Source: Onchidella celtica | Taxonomy: Eukaryota > Mollusca > Gastropoda > Systellommatophora > Onchidiidae | NCBI GenBank assembly: GCA_963931925.1 | Contig: OZ007579.1 | Coordinates: 40,126,033-40,190,032 of the forward strand | Length of the DNA: 64,000 bases | Reading direction: 5' to 3' | Shown: positions 45,340-55,565 of the stretch, piece by piece | Layout of the letters: each line of letters opens with the position of its first letter | Numbering within the stretch: position 1 is the first letter of the stretch | Notes under the pieces: generated by a model | What the model was told of the DNA's origin: nothing | Database searches by the model: none | Seen by the model: only the letters and a program-made list of their open reading frames with translations | Position numbers and translations under genes: made by a program

Positions 45340-46040
45340 TAGATAGAATAAAGCACAGAATGGTAGGACAGAAGGGGGACCCTATTAGAAGCGTTCCCCG
45401 ACCATCTGCACGCTTCAAAAGAGTTTGAGTTTGTGGGCAGCCCGTCGACCCGATATCGGTCCTGCCGTGCTAGTAAGAAGCAAAGCGACGGGCAGAATAT
45501 AACACAGAATGATAGGACAGAAGGAGATCCTACCAGAAGCGTCCTACGAGCAAATGCACGCTTTATTGGAACTGAAAGTTTGGAGGATCTAGGAAGCACG
45601 TCGACTCAGTAATTGTTCGTTCACACCAAACTGCCGACAACGGGTGTGCAATCACGGCCGAGCGACAACAGTACACTCAGCCGTGTGGCCAACAGGAAGG
45701 GATTGTTTTTCTTTCATCTCGCGTACCCCAAGCCTGTTGGCTGCACGGCTGAGTGTCGTTGAAATTTTACAGCAGCGGTAAAAGTGAAAAGTCGGACGGG
45801 CGAGAGAAAATGACTCGCCCGTTGCCGGTTGGTTGGTCTGAATACGATCACTATTATGATTTGTAGTATTGTCGCTCGGCCGTGATTGCACGCCCGCTGT
45901 CGGCAGATTGGTGTGAACGAACACTTACGGTCCTTCTGTGCTAGGAAGAAGCAAGGAGATAGGCAGAATACAATACAGAATGATAGGACAGATCTAGAAG
46001 GAGTTCCTGCCAGAAGCGTCCAGCCACAACCCGCCTGACA
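45340..46040 (+). repeat. Dispersed repeat R1, three tandem units
   Basis: The module CACAGAATGRTAGGACAGAA ... AGAAGCGT recurs at about 45354, 45505 and 45975. Between modules lies GTCGACCCGATATCGGTCCT or its relative, then GTGCTAG-AAGAAGC and GGGCAGAATA. The unit is about 150 bp. The second unit is interrupted by a 314-bp inverted-repeat element. Confidence 0.7.
45612..45925. mobile_element. Tc1/mariner-like foldback MITE with ~55-bp inverted ends
   Basis: Arms 45614-45668 and 45869-45923 are inverted copies differing at three positions (TGTTCGTTCACACCAA/TCTG onward to GGCCGAGCGACAA). A second inner pair sits at 45674-45698 and 45733-45757 (CACTCAGCCGTG / CACGGCTGAGTG). The element is flanked by TA on both sides, and the neighbouring R1 unit shows a single TA at that place (CCCGATATCGG). 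Confidence 0.8.
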
Positions 46041-47150
46041 ACTGGAAAGATATAAGGAATCACCAGTATCCCGTTCAGCTTTTAATGCCTTTTGTCGGAG
46101 CATCCTTTCACAATATTGTCTGGTGGAATTAGTTCCGGGCGAAGACTGTGAGGATAATGAAGTGGAAAAGAGACTGAAGACAAAGCAGGAGAGTATAGGG
46201 GAGAGAGGAGAGGGAAAAGAGTGGAAGAGAAGGGTATGGTACTCCCAAAACTACGGGGTGTCTTCTAATAACGCGACGGGGTTGACTTGACCTGTCACTA
46301 AGAAAGCAGGCAAAAATCGAAGCACAAAAACATCCCCCACCCCGGGTCCTACCTTCCACAAAAAACAAAGGGGAGAAGACGCGGGTGTTGTTGCCCGGAA
46401 TTCACTTATCTCCCCCTGGCCTGCTGGTTAAACCCGACAGACAAATTAGTCCTAGGCTTGTCCTAGCCCAATCCCACTCTGTCTTACTACTGAAGCCTTT
46501 GTAATCAAAATGTCAGTGTCCTCCAACAACCTGGGAAAACACAGACTTGACTGGAGATTTTCATTTGGTGCTGCCGAATTACAGGGGAGTGGGAGGGGCT
46601 GTGAGGTCATGTTTAGTAAGGAACTCTCGTGTGAGAACGCTTGACTTCGTACCTGAATTTCACTGCGCATGAATTTTAGATCATACCGGCCTGCCCCATC
46701 CTTTGAGTTGTGGGCTTTTTCTTAGGAGCTGTGGTTTAATGAAAGATAGTAGAATTGACAAGATAAGACAGCTAGTGCTTTTAGCAAGCACAGACTTCGC
46801 ACCGCCTCCCAGCGGCAAACGTGCGTAAGTCGTGAAATGTGCCGTATTTTACAAAGCCAAACAGGGAAAATGTTGAATTTGAGTTTAGCTATCGTTACAG
46901 GCCTTGACTGACGTCACTTATTCTGGAATTATGACCTCAATCGCTGTGCGAAAACTCTGGGTTTTTTTTTTTTAGACGCAGTAGCACTGTCACAACTTTG
47001 CATGGTAAATTTACCATTATATCAAGCATTCTTGTCATCCTATGCGCCATGGGCCCCGCCCCCGGATCAGTGCGCAAATTGTGTGCACGGTTTTTTTTTT
47101 AGTGTTGCGAACAAGACAAATGTCTTATCTTGTCCTTTCGAGTATTTTTG
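46041..47150. other. Non-coding DNA, no gene seen
   Basis: GC content is somewhat higher around 46100-46700. No exon, promoter motif or repeat family was recognised. Confidence 0.45.
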
Positions 47151-47282
47151 GTCTAATTACAAAGCCAAATAGAGAAAAAGAGAAAAAAAAAACCCAGTAA
47201 TACTGAGTTGTGTTCACTGCTTCCAGCTATGAAAAACACTACGCTCCCCTAGCAGCAGTCTTTTGGGTTTGAGTTAATGGAC

Positions 47283-47640
47283 AAACGCTGGTGTCTATTT
47301 CGTGCCTAGTTCAGATCAATGAAGTCATACTTTCTCTGCCCCTGACTTTTGACACTACCCGGCCTTAGTTTTTGTTTGTTCTAACTCCACTTTTTGCACA
47401 ACTGAAAAATTTGACCTTACACATTAAAATTTGCGGCCTTTGTATTATGGTAAGGAGTTAGAATAAATAGGACAGTTTGATAAGTGCCACAAAGGATTTT
47501 AAACAAGTGTCAGGCAGTGGATTTGTTATACCTCTTCTACATACTAAAAGGATTTCCAGTTTTTCAGAAAATGGAGACAGAACAAACAAACACTAAGACT
47601 CCGACTACCCTATCACCGTTCTGAAACTACAGTTCCTTTC
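47283..47640 (+). repeat. Dispersed repeat Q, copy 2
   Basis: It shares AAACGCTGGTGTCTATTTCG and GTTCAGATCAATGAAGTCAT with 48617-48700. It shares AACTCCACTTTTTGCACAAC and GTTATACCTCTTCTACATAC with 10626-10815. Confidence 0.75.
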
Positions 47641-48171
47641 CCCATAATTTTCATTCGAAGTCAGTCCCGCAAAAAAGGTATATATGTGATACGTATTATT
47701 ACTGGGAAAGAAAAAGAAGCATCTCCTAAGTACAACTGTGTAAAATACGTTCATTCTCTTGCAGTGCGAAGCCCAATGCTATTGTCAGCAAAATAATCGG
47801 TAACCATCCCCAGACTAATCGGACATAATGCTTATTTAGCGCTGACCCCCCGTCTTTCATACAGTCTCATTCGGCCTGCAGAGCTACATAAATTAATCAA
47901 GACAACCAATAATGGGCGGTTTTGATTGAAGTACGATATTAATGCATCAGATTGTCAATTTTTTTACGATTTTTTTTTTCAGATTCTATATCATTCACTA
48001 AACACAAAATTTGTTTTTCACTATTCGCTTTTCATTGATTTGAAGCAAAATACAACCTGATGAATTTAGATGGATAATTTCCATACTTCAAATTCTTTGT
48101 TGTTTTTTATTTCATTTATCTAGCTCACTCATTAATATTAATACGCGATCCGGACCGTAAATCCAAAAAGG
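47641..48171. other. Non-coding DNA upstream of candidate first exon
   Basis: AT-rich, with TTAATATTAATACG shortly before 48150. No TATA box in a clear position. Confidence 0.4.
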
Positions 48172-48381
48172 ATGGCGGATCCGTGTTTTAGAATTCGGCC
48201 TATTCATTCGATTTTCCCTGGCCTATTATTTTCACCAACATTGTGTGTTTTGTTAAGTCAATGCGCGTCAGCGTTTGTCTGTCTGTATGTGCCTGGTACA
48301 GCAGATCTGGGAGTATACCAGGAGACAGACATTTACTGTCAAAGCTTCGCCCATCTATGTCAATCCACCAAGAACTGCTCG
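48172..48381 (+). CDS. Candidate signal-peptide first exon of a cysteine-rich protein
   Basis: An ATG in good start context (AAAAAGGATGGCGG) opens 70 codons ending at TCG|GTGAGTAAGT, a near-perfect donor in phase 0. Residues 13-40 are hydrophobic (IFPGLLFSPTLCVLLSQCAS, then AFVCLYV), as in a signal peptide with a long N-region. The end reads VYQETDIYCQSFAHLCQSTK followed by NCS, i.e. C-x6-C-x5-C-S. That spacing occurs at the start of GFR-alpha-type cysteine domains, but also by chance. No downstream exon was confidently found in the remaining 15.6 kb; an ORF after an acceptor at 56179 has the right phase but poor content. It could also be a chance open frame. Confidence 0.4.
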
Positions 48382-48501
48382 GTGAGTAAGTCCCAGTGCG
48401 GGCCGCCAGCCATTACGGTGAAATTAAATGTCGCAAATTGACTTGGGCTCCGCTGTTGTTCATTCACGTCGACAGAGACAGTCCTGGGTGGGGTGGAGGA
48501 G

Positions 48502-48576
48502 GCGGGGGGGGGGGTGTTGACGGGGGTTCTGGAACTGAAGACAGAGAGGGATTTTGGAGGGCGGGGGGGGGGGGTT
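48502..48576. repeat. G-rich tracts after the candidate donor
   Basis: Two runs of 11 and 12 G within GGAGGCGGGG-type sequence. Confidence 0.8.
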
Positions 48577-48616
48577 TGATGTGAAACACAGAATCAGATC
48601 CAGATCGGCCCGGATG

Positions 48617-48830
48617 ACAAACGCTGGAGTCTATTTCATGCCAAGTTCAGATCAATGACGTCATACTTTCTCTGCCCCTGATTTTTTTACACAACCCAAC
48701 CTTAGTTCTTGTTTGTTCCAACTCCACTTTCTGCATTTAAGAGTCCGCGGCTTTCAGTTTCAATGAGATCCTTCTTCTTCTTCTTCTTTCGTTCACCAAC
48801 TCCAAATCTGCAGATTTGTTCTTTTAAGAA
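48617..48830 (+). repeat. Dispersed repeat Q, copy 3 (partial)
   Basis: ACAAACGCTGGAGTCTATTT, then TTGTTTGTTCCAACTCCACT and GTCCGCGGCTTTCAG. The right half is missing or diverged. Confidence 0.65.
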
Positions 48831-49433
48831 AATCTACGGTTTTCTGGAGTTCTGGAAGAGAACCATAGAGTTTGAAATTCAGGCCGGTGGGTTTGGGCCA
48901 ATGTGTTTCTCGTAGTGCTGAGAAGAGTGTTCAGTTCTGCAATATATGCTCTTCTATGAGATCCAACTAGAGTTGGTTGGTGTACGAGGCCTCACTGAAG
49001 AGCCATAATTATAATGTTGTGACTCACCATACAGCTAGACGACCGATCAAACTCAGTTGGTGCGCGAGGGGACTTTCAGCGCAGGGGTCTTCATTTGCAA
49101 ACAGATTCGCAGGAGGATCCGAGGGAAGGCTGTCGTCCATCGTCACTACCCTACGTTAATGTCATAGATCATTTTTAATAATTCTGAGACATTAAGAAAA
49201 AAAAAACTGTTTCTTTTCTTGTCATTTGGTGACTTGTGCCATTGTGATTCTATTAGATTATTGTGTTTTCCTATTGACGCATTTCTTTTCCAATTATACT
49301 ATCCGATAAGGCCTCATGCTCGGGAATGCAATGAATCGTCAGTTGCATTTTGGTATAGGTCTGACATAAATCATGCCATTATCGTAGAGCAGTAACGATG
49401 TGAGGTTTGTGTGGGTATGTGGGGGAGGGGTGG

Positions 49434-49435
<2 letters not shown>
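48831..49435. other. Non-coding DNA, no gene seen
   Basis: No repeat or exon could be supported. A minus-strand frame starting MDDSLPSDPPANLFANEDPC ends at a GTGAGT near 49028, but its phase does not fit the EF-hand gene. Confidence 0.4.
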
Positions 49436-49519
<84 letters not shown>

Positions 49520-49520
49520 A

Positions 49521-49557
<37 letters not shown>

Positions 49558-49561
49558 AGAG
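49436..49561. repeat. (GA)n microsatellite
   Basis: About 38 uninterrupted GA units from 49437, then imperfect GAAA interruptions. Confidence 0.95.
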
Positions 49562-49867
49562 AGAATGACTCACATTGGTTAAAAAGCTCTTTTGTTAAGC
49601 AAATTCAGCGTTTAAAAAATTGATGACCTCCAATCCCTTCCTCAATATCTCCCGAAACAACAGCAAACAAAACGAAAATGTCCATTAAAAAGTTTCGGAT
49701 CAATAGACAATGGACATTTCGTATTCCATTAAGGGAACATTAAGAATTCCCTGTGCGCACAACATCCCAGGTCAACGCATGAATGAATTCACTCGGATAA
49801 CAGATTTCTGTCCGGTGAGACGTGCAAAAATAATATAAGCTATTGCTGACCGTTGCGGATCACGACC

Positions 49868-50247
49868 TTTCTTCTTGTTTGTCCCAACTTCACTTTTTGC
49901 ACAACCGAAAGATTCAACGTGACACATTTGCGGCTTCAGTATAATAATAAGGAGTTAGAATAAATCGGGGAAGGAGTTCCGTACTCGAGCGCCAAAGACC
50001 AGAAACTAACTAAACACAACTACCCCAGCCCCTTTTCGCCTGATTAGTCAATCTGACTACCGCCCATTGATACAAACTGACTAGACCCTCACGCCCCCAG
50101 GTCCATCTGACCATTCCATGTGTTTAAATTGATAACAGTGAAAGCGGCGCTCGAGTAAGGTACTCCTCCCTAAATCGGAACTGTGAAACAGCTTGACCAC
50201 AATATTTTAAACAAGTGTCAAAGTATGCAACTGCTGTTCCTTTTGCA
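49868..50247 (+). repeat. Dispersed repeat Q, copy 4, split by a MITE
   Basis: The left part is 49868-49968 (CCAACTTCACTTTTTGCACA, TTGCGGCTTCAGTATAATAA). The right part is 50171-50247 (AATCGGAACTGTGAAACAGC, TTTTAAACAAGTGTCAAAGT). Together they match copy 1, with the element 49969-50170 inserted. Confidence 0.8.
49969..50170. mobile_element. MITE with 8-bp target duplication, empty site known
   Basis: The 202-bp element has imperfect inverted ends GGAAGGAGTTCCGTACTCGA and (reverse complement) GGGAGGAGTACCTTACTCGA, continuing GCGCC on both. It is flanked by TAAATCGG at 49961-49968 and 50171-50178. Repeat Q copy 1 has a single TAAATCGG at the same place (about 10713-10720), which gives the pre-insertion state. 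An 8-bp duplication suggests a hAT- or P-type element. Confidence 0.88.
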
Positions 50248-50431
50248 CAGCGGACACCAAAATACGGCCCGCCTCGTCAGTTCATCCGGCCCGCCATGGT
50301 ATTTGAATTTGTTTGATAAAACCAAGGATGTCTAGAGCTACGGGATGGACTATAGTATATGCTTATGCGGCCCGCGCTTGTAAGTCAGTCAGTTATCCGG
50401 CCCTCTGTGAAAAAAGTTTGGTGACCCCCTG
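50248..50431. mobile_element. hAT-type MITE with 8-bp target duplication
   Basis: The 184-bp element begins CAGCGGACACCAAAATACGG and ends, in reverse complement, CAGGGGGTCACCAAACTTTT. It is flanked by CTTTTGCA and CTCTTGCA (7 of 8 identical). CAGGGGTC-CCAAACT ends with CGGCCCGC inside are typical of hAT MITEs found widely in animals. Confidence 0.85.
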
Positions 50432-50440
50432 CTCTTGCAC

Positions 50441-50694
50441 GTCGTCGGTGTAATTCTCTAATCGCCTAACTCCAATTTTTGTGGACCAATCTTTCTTGCT
50501 CCAAAATGAATCTACAACATGCATTACTAACAAAATTGGGCCACTGCTGCCAAGAGATATTAGTCTAAATTAGCATTTCTCTAAGCGAATACCCAAAGAC
50601 CCAATTCCGTCCAGTGGAGGAAATAAATACAGCTCTCTGGCTCTCCTCTAAAATTTTGTTTAAAAAAACACCCAGACGGTTAGAGAATTTGCGT
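50441..50694. mobile_element. MITE family T, copy 1
   Basis: The left end is GTCGGTGTAATTCTCTAATC; the right end is the complement of AAATTCTCTAACCG. It is collinear with 52658-52915 over the full length, sharing ACCAATCTTTCTTG-TCCAA, CTAAGCGAATACC and GACCCAATTCCGT. The target duplication is unclear. Confidence 0.75.
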
Positions 50695-50744
50695 GAGGAC
50701 ATACTAAAAGATCTCCCGTGTTTTGTTTTTTTTTTCTTTTTGAA

Positions 50745-50880
50745 AATGGTATTAATCAAGCTGTTTGAATGTTACGATTTATTCCACCTCCGTATGATAA
50801 TAACTAAAGCCGCATACATTTAACGTCCAATTTCTCAGTAGTGTAAACAGTGGAGTTGCAGCAAAGAAAACTTGAAGTTG
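50745..50880 (-). repeat. Dispersed repeat Q, copy 5 (inverted)
   Basis: In reverse complement it reads CAACTCCACTGTTTACACTA, ATGCGGCTTTAGTTATTATC and GTGGAATAAATCGTAACATT, in the order of copy 1. With copy 4 it makes a large inverted pair around three MITE insertions. Confidence 0.65.
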
Positions 50881-51488
50881 TGAAAGGCAAACAGCGACAT
50901 GTATCCGCTGATTGCAAGGCAAGCGAACCACGGACATCTCTGAGGCTAAATTAAAAGCTCACCTCCATTTCCACTCTCCACAATTTGCGATGCATCATGA
51001 ATGAAAATGCCATGCTTATAATGTCAGAGACTTAAGTTTCTCTCCCGGCTCACGATACGTTCGACGATACTACAGTGTTGCTCACTAAGAAACCGTTGAC
51101 ATTTTCAAGTCAGTGCATAACTGAACGATCTGCTAAAATATCTCCGCTAGACAAAACCGACGGCACGCGCAAATTAAGCTCGCGGTAGCACGTGTATGAA
51201 ATCAGAGACGTTTCGCATTTTAACTTGGCATTCTCATATTATGCATCACGCGCTCGGCACGTGCGCATGCTGGCAGTTCAATTTTAAACTGCTTTGATTG
51301 TTTGATATTATGAAATTTTGTTCTTTCAAAAAGGTCAGGAAAACATGGATAAGAAATAACTCTCATGATGTCATTTCCACCGACACTCACAACGCAACTT
51401 GTCCCTCTTGAGGAAGACTGAAATCTTTAGGTTGAATTAACCCTGGTACTGCTCTAAGTTAATTCTTGAAGGCTGTTATTCGGGGACA
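50881..51488. other. Non-coding DNA, no gene seen
   Basis: A minus-strand splice-donor-like AATGGAG|GTGAGC near 50961 has no supported exon. Otherwise there is no feature. Confidence 0.45.
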
Positions 51489-51489
51489 C

Positions 51490-51960
51490 AGTACTTCACA
51501 CAGTAATCTAGGACCGCAATACTTCATACAGTAATCTAGGACCGCAGTACTTCACACAGTAATCTAGGACCGCAGTACTTCACACAGTAATCTAGGACCG
51601 CAGTACTTCACACAGTAATCTAGGACCGCAGTACTTCACACAGTAATCTAGGACCGCAGTACTTCACACAGTAAGCTAGGACCGCAGTACTTCACACAGT
51701 AAGCTAGGACCACAGTACTTCACACAGTAATCTAGGACCGCAGTACTTCACACAGTAAGCTAGGACCGCAGAACTTCACACAGTAAGCTAGGACCGCAGA
51801 ACTTCATACAGTAATCTAGGACCGCAGTACTTCACACAGTAAGTTAGGATCGCAGTATTTCACACAGTAAGCTAAGACCACAGTACTTCACACAGCAAGC
51901 TAGGATCGCAGTATTTCACACAGTAAGCTAAGACCACAGTACTTCACACAGTAAGCTAAA
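51490..51960. repeat. Minisatellite, 28 bp x about 17
   Basis: The unit is GCAGTACTTCACACAGTAAT followed by CTAGGACC. Two sequence classes (AATCTAGG and AAGCTAGG) occupy the left and right of the array, with mixed units between, as expected from repeated unequal exchange. Confidence 0.93.
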
Positions 51961-52144
51961 GATGCGCAGCTGAACCTCAGACACAGGATACCGGGACAGT
52001 TCAATTCACCAAATTCCGTCCGTCGACTTGCATGCGTATCATCCACGTCAACAATGCAACAATCCGCACCACACGCCTTCATAACTCAACGAAAAAGACC
52101 AGCAGCACAGAGCCATGTGAGTAGTACTCACCTTGTTTTATACA

Positions 52145-52617
52145 CGCGTAAGTTGTGGGCATAATAATTTACAGTAAAAGAAGGAATGGTCGTCTCAGAA
52201 TGCTGTGTTTCCGGTAACACAAAACCCAATATTTTCCCTATTAGGCTTTGGAATTAGACTGCAGTCTTCGGTAAAAAGCAGACAAATCCCGAACGAGATT
52301 TAGCAGTAGGCGTAACTGCTGGGCAACACAGTTGCAGAGTGCTAGTTCACCTTACACTGGATCAAAGAGGACGCCCGACGGCCCAAAAAAATCAGAAACC
52401 ATGGCAGAAATCGGCAAATTAACATCTGTCGGCGGGAACTGACAAAGTATTGCGTATGAAGAACGCTGTAAGACTTTATCTCAAAGCAAACCAACAAAGA
52501 ACAACATAATAAGCCTAAAAGAACGGGCAAAGTTGAAGGCGATCAACCAGAATTTATCCCGAACTGAAACTAATAAACAGTTTATTATCCCGGGCAACGC
52601 TGGGCCCAGAACTAGTA
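52145..52617 (-). repeat. Dispersed repeat R2 copy (opposite orientation)
   Basis: The right end, read as reverse complement, is ACTAGTTCTGGGCCCAGCGT, TGCCCGGGATAATAAACTG and TTTATTAGTTTCAGTTCGGG, which matches 6548-6610. The inner part is much less similar. Confidence 0.45.
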
Positions 52618-52657
52618 TTTAAAAAAATATGTATATAATAATATACAATAATATATA

Positions 52658-52915
52658 AGGTGAAATTCTCTACCCGTCTAACTTCAGTTTTTGTAGAGGC
52701 CAATCTTTCTTGTTCCAACATGAATCTACACCATATTACATGCCCTAAGAAAGAATTGGACTACTGTGACCAAGGGAAATCAGGCTAAATTAACATTTCC
52801 CTAAGCGAATACCAAAAGACCCAATTCCGTGCAGTGAAGGAAATAAATACAGCTTTTTGGCTCTCCTCTGAAAATTTTGTAAAAATCACTTGGACAGTTA
52901 GAGAACTACACCGAC
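52658..52915. mobile_element. MITE family T, copy 2
   Basis: The right end in reverse complement is GTCGGTGTAGTTCTCTAACT; the left is GGTGAAATTCTCTACC. It is collinear with copy 1 at 50441. Its right terminus is better preserved than in copy 1, so the two copies together define the ends. Confidence 0.78.
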
Positions 52916-53480
52916 GATATCATATAAAGACAGAAAAATCTATGTGGTCTCGGAAATGCTTGAAACAAAGTCAAAATAATATTGCAAAAAGAAAACAGAT
53001 GTTTGTAGCGACGGCTCGGATGAAATAATAACACATAAACAATATAATGAAACACAAAAGAAAGTGAAAGACAAATCCAGATTTCGGTCACAAAGTACGC
53101 GAGAATATACATCTCACATACACAAGCGCAAACACACAATCAGACGGACGCAGGTGTGCCTGGAGCAGGACAGCGCTTACGCACGTGCACTCAGGTAAAC
53201 ACACGAGTCAAAAATAGGAAGACAATGCTTTTCTAATGAGCTTAATGAAGCATGCACTTCTATAAATATTTACATCATTTCCTGGCTCTAGCCAAGCGCT
53301 CCCTGCCGGCCAGGCGGTAAATATTTATGGATGGACTGCTCACGTACGCGCCGGTATTAAAGCGCACGACCCAGGATAAATCTTAACTACCATTATAATT
53401 CGGAGCTCAAGGTTGAGCCGGCCACGTGTTAATTTGAAAACGAAATTCTGATGTTACAGAGAGAATAGGCGTCGTTATAG
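52916..53480. other. Non-coding DNA, no gene seen
   Basis: Mixed composition with several short ACAC/CACA stretches. Confidence 0.45.
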
Positions 53481-53489
53481 AGGTTATAG

Positions 53490-53637
53490 GAGGTAAGAGA
53501 AGTGTGTGGGGTAAGAGAAATGTGTGGGGTAAGAGAAGTGTGTGGGGTGAGAGAAGTGTGTGGGGTGAAAGAAGTGTGTGCGGTAAGAGAAGTATGTGGG
53601 GTAAGAGAAGTGTGTGGAGTAAGGGAAGTGTTTGTGG
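53490..53637. repeat. Minisatellite, 18 bp x about 8
   Basis: The unit is TAAGAGAAGTGTGTGGGG with point variants. Because 18 is a multiple of 3, all six frames stay partly open. Confidence 0.93.
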
Positions 53638-53970
53638 AGGCTGGGAGGTAACGTGGGAGGAACAGAAGGGGGTTGGCGGAAAAGGGGTAAGGGGAAGAGG
53701 AAAGGGGTAGCCGGAGATTGACAGAATAGGAGGAGTGAGAGAATAGAAGGAGTTTGGGAGAAGAGGAGGAGTGAGAGAATAGAAGGAGTTTGGGAGAGGA
53801 CGAGGAGGGGAAGGGTGAGAGGGGAGGTTGGGGTGGGAGGAGGTTGGCGGAATCGCAGATCGGGGAGAAGGAGGCAGGAGGGGGGATGGACGAGGGCCGA
53901 GGAAAGAATGAAGAGGGTGGAACAAAAGAGAATTTGGAGGTGGCGCCTGGAACGAGGGGGGGGGGGGAGA
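53638..53970. repeat. Purine-rich low-complexity region
   Basis: GGAGGAGTGAGAGAATAGAA occurs twice in tandem (about 53727 and 53766). The rest is GGGAGG/GGAAAG sequence ending in a run of 11 G. Long minus-strand Pro/Ser/Leu frames here are by-products. Confidence 0.85.
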
Positions 53971-55385
53971 GGAGTAATGTGCAAGCGCTCGTCACGGAGA
54001 ACAATCACAAACACACCGAATGGGAGAACCCGGAAGTGAATGAACACAATCCTAAGCAACACCCCCCCCCCCGACTTCCAGCCATGAACTCTCAGTGTAA
54101 CCTTTGGATGCGTGAACAGAGTGTGTGTCACGTTCAATGAGTTGCTCACCATCAAACCGCTCGTTAAGGAGGAGTTTCCTCTTAATTAGTTCCTTTTGAT
54201 CTTCCACTTTTTTTTTTTTTCTTTCTTTTTTTTCCCATCCTCTCTTTCATTCTTTTCTTCCATCTGCCCGGGAAGTCTGGTCATCCATTGTACCTCTTTA
54301 TACGTTAATGCATGTACGCCACTTAACCTTAATGCATGTACTATGTACATGTAGGTCAGTAGAAGATCTATTGCCCTCTTTGATAAATATATGTCCGCCA
54401 CAGATGCAAAATGGAACTCTTGTTTTGGATAGAAAAATCAGATGTTGGTACAGTGAAGCCCCTGCCTAAATATACAAAGTATCTTGCAATTCTGTGCAAG
54501 TTCCTTTTATCCTATCATTCTGTTACATTCTGTCTTATCGTCTTTCTTCCCCCTGGCACGCTGTGGTCGTTATCGCGTTAACGTGCTTTCCCCAAACTCT
54601 TAACTCAAACTCAAACTATAACCCTAACATTTTTTTTTTTAATCTATGGTGTATCGTCACCGACCGCTAAGACTGACAAAATTCGAAAATTGGATCTTGC
54701 TACATATTCAACTACCATTCAAAGCCGCATCGAATGATCCTGGTTCCAGACTCCTAAGACGAAAACTAATCCAATAGCAAATTTTCAAAAATTCATTATA
54801 ACTAAACCAGTTGTGCTGAATTGAAACAGCTTTTTGCTTCTCCTGAAAAGTAGCCCTGACCGGTTACTACAGTTTTAGGGTAGAAAACAAGATTTTTGGG
54901 GAAAACCCAGCTAGTTGAATGTAGGTCAACCATCAAATAGAGTGGTGAGTGGAGAAGGTGAGGCAAAAACTGGCCATGAGTAAAGCTCAGACTATTCATA
55001 TCAACTGACTAGTACGAAACGCAAGGTTACGGTCACAGAATTTGGGAATTTTTGGTAAAATTGTTAAAGCCTACATAGTCCATTTTACATCTATAGAATT
55101 AAATATGTATGTACTCGCTCCACCCCACTGAACACAACTCTATGTTTGACGTCACAGCTATCTCATTTTACCCAGTGACTAGTGTATGAAACTGCCCTGG
55201 ACCGCTCTCTTCAGCCGCCGACAAAGAATTGAATTTGATGGGGAGAGTCCAAAGATAAAAGTAATAGCAACAAAAACGCTGATGTCAGCATGTAAATCCC
55301 GGTTCCGTGCACAACAAAACGCCCGTAACTCTTCATCTTCATTGTCCCCCTTGAGTGCATTTTTACTTTACTGTATGTAGGAAAC
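53971..55385. other. Non-coding DNA with one dispersed-repeat fragment
   Basis: 54480-54615 on the minus strand is a short R1 copy (GAGTTTGGGGAAAGCACGTT, AACAGAATGATAGGATAAAA). Nothing else recognised. Confidence 0.5.
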
Positions 55386-55395
55386 TGCAGTATAG

Positions 55396-55565
55396 TAATG
55401 TCCCTTTAATTATACTGCCATCTATAATGAAATTAAGACTACTTTTAAAGAGATGGTACTCTCTGAACTTTGGCCCACTAGGTCAGCCAATAATCCAAAT
55501 TCCTTCAGCAACAAGAATGAAAAAAGCTTTTTAAAAAAAAAAATGAACAAAGCTTAAAGGGACAT
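55396..55565. mobile_element. Possible small inverted-repeat element
   Basis: ATGTCCCTTTAA at 55397-55408 and its exact inverse TTAAAGGGACAT at 55554-55565 bracket about 145 AT-rich bases. There is no clear target duplication, so it is only tentative. Confidence 0.35.

Noticed and set aside
50945..51010. N-terminal exon of the EF-hand gene ending at AATGGAG|GTGAGC on the minus strand
   Set aside because: The frame needed to join exon 2 has an upstream stop and no Met, and the residues do not resemble the start of a calmodulin-type protein. At best it is a non-coding 5' exon.
53407..54155. Minus-strand frames of 170-223 codons rich in Pro, Ser and Leu
   Set aside because: They cover an 18-bp minisatellite and purine-rich low-complexity DNA. 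Three overlapping frames are open equally, which is not how a real gene behaves.
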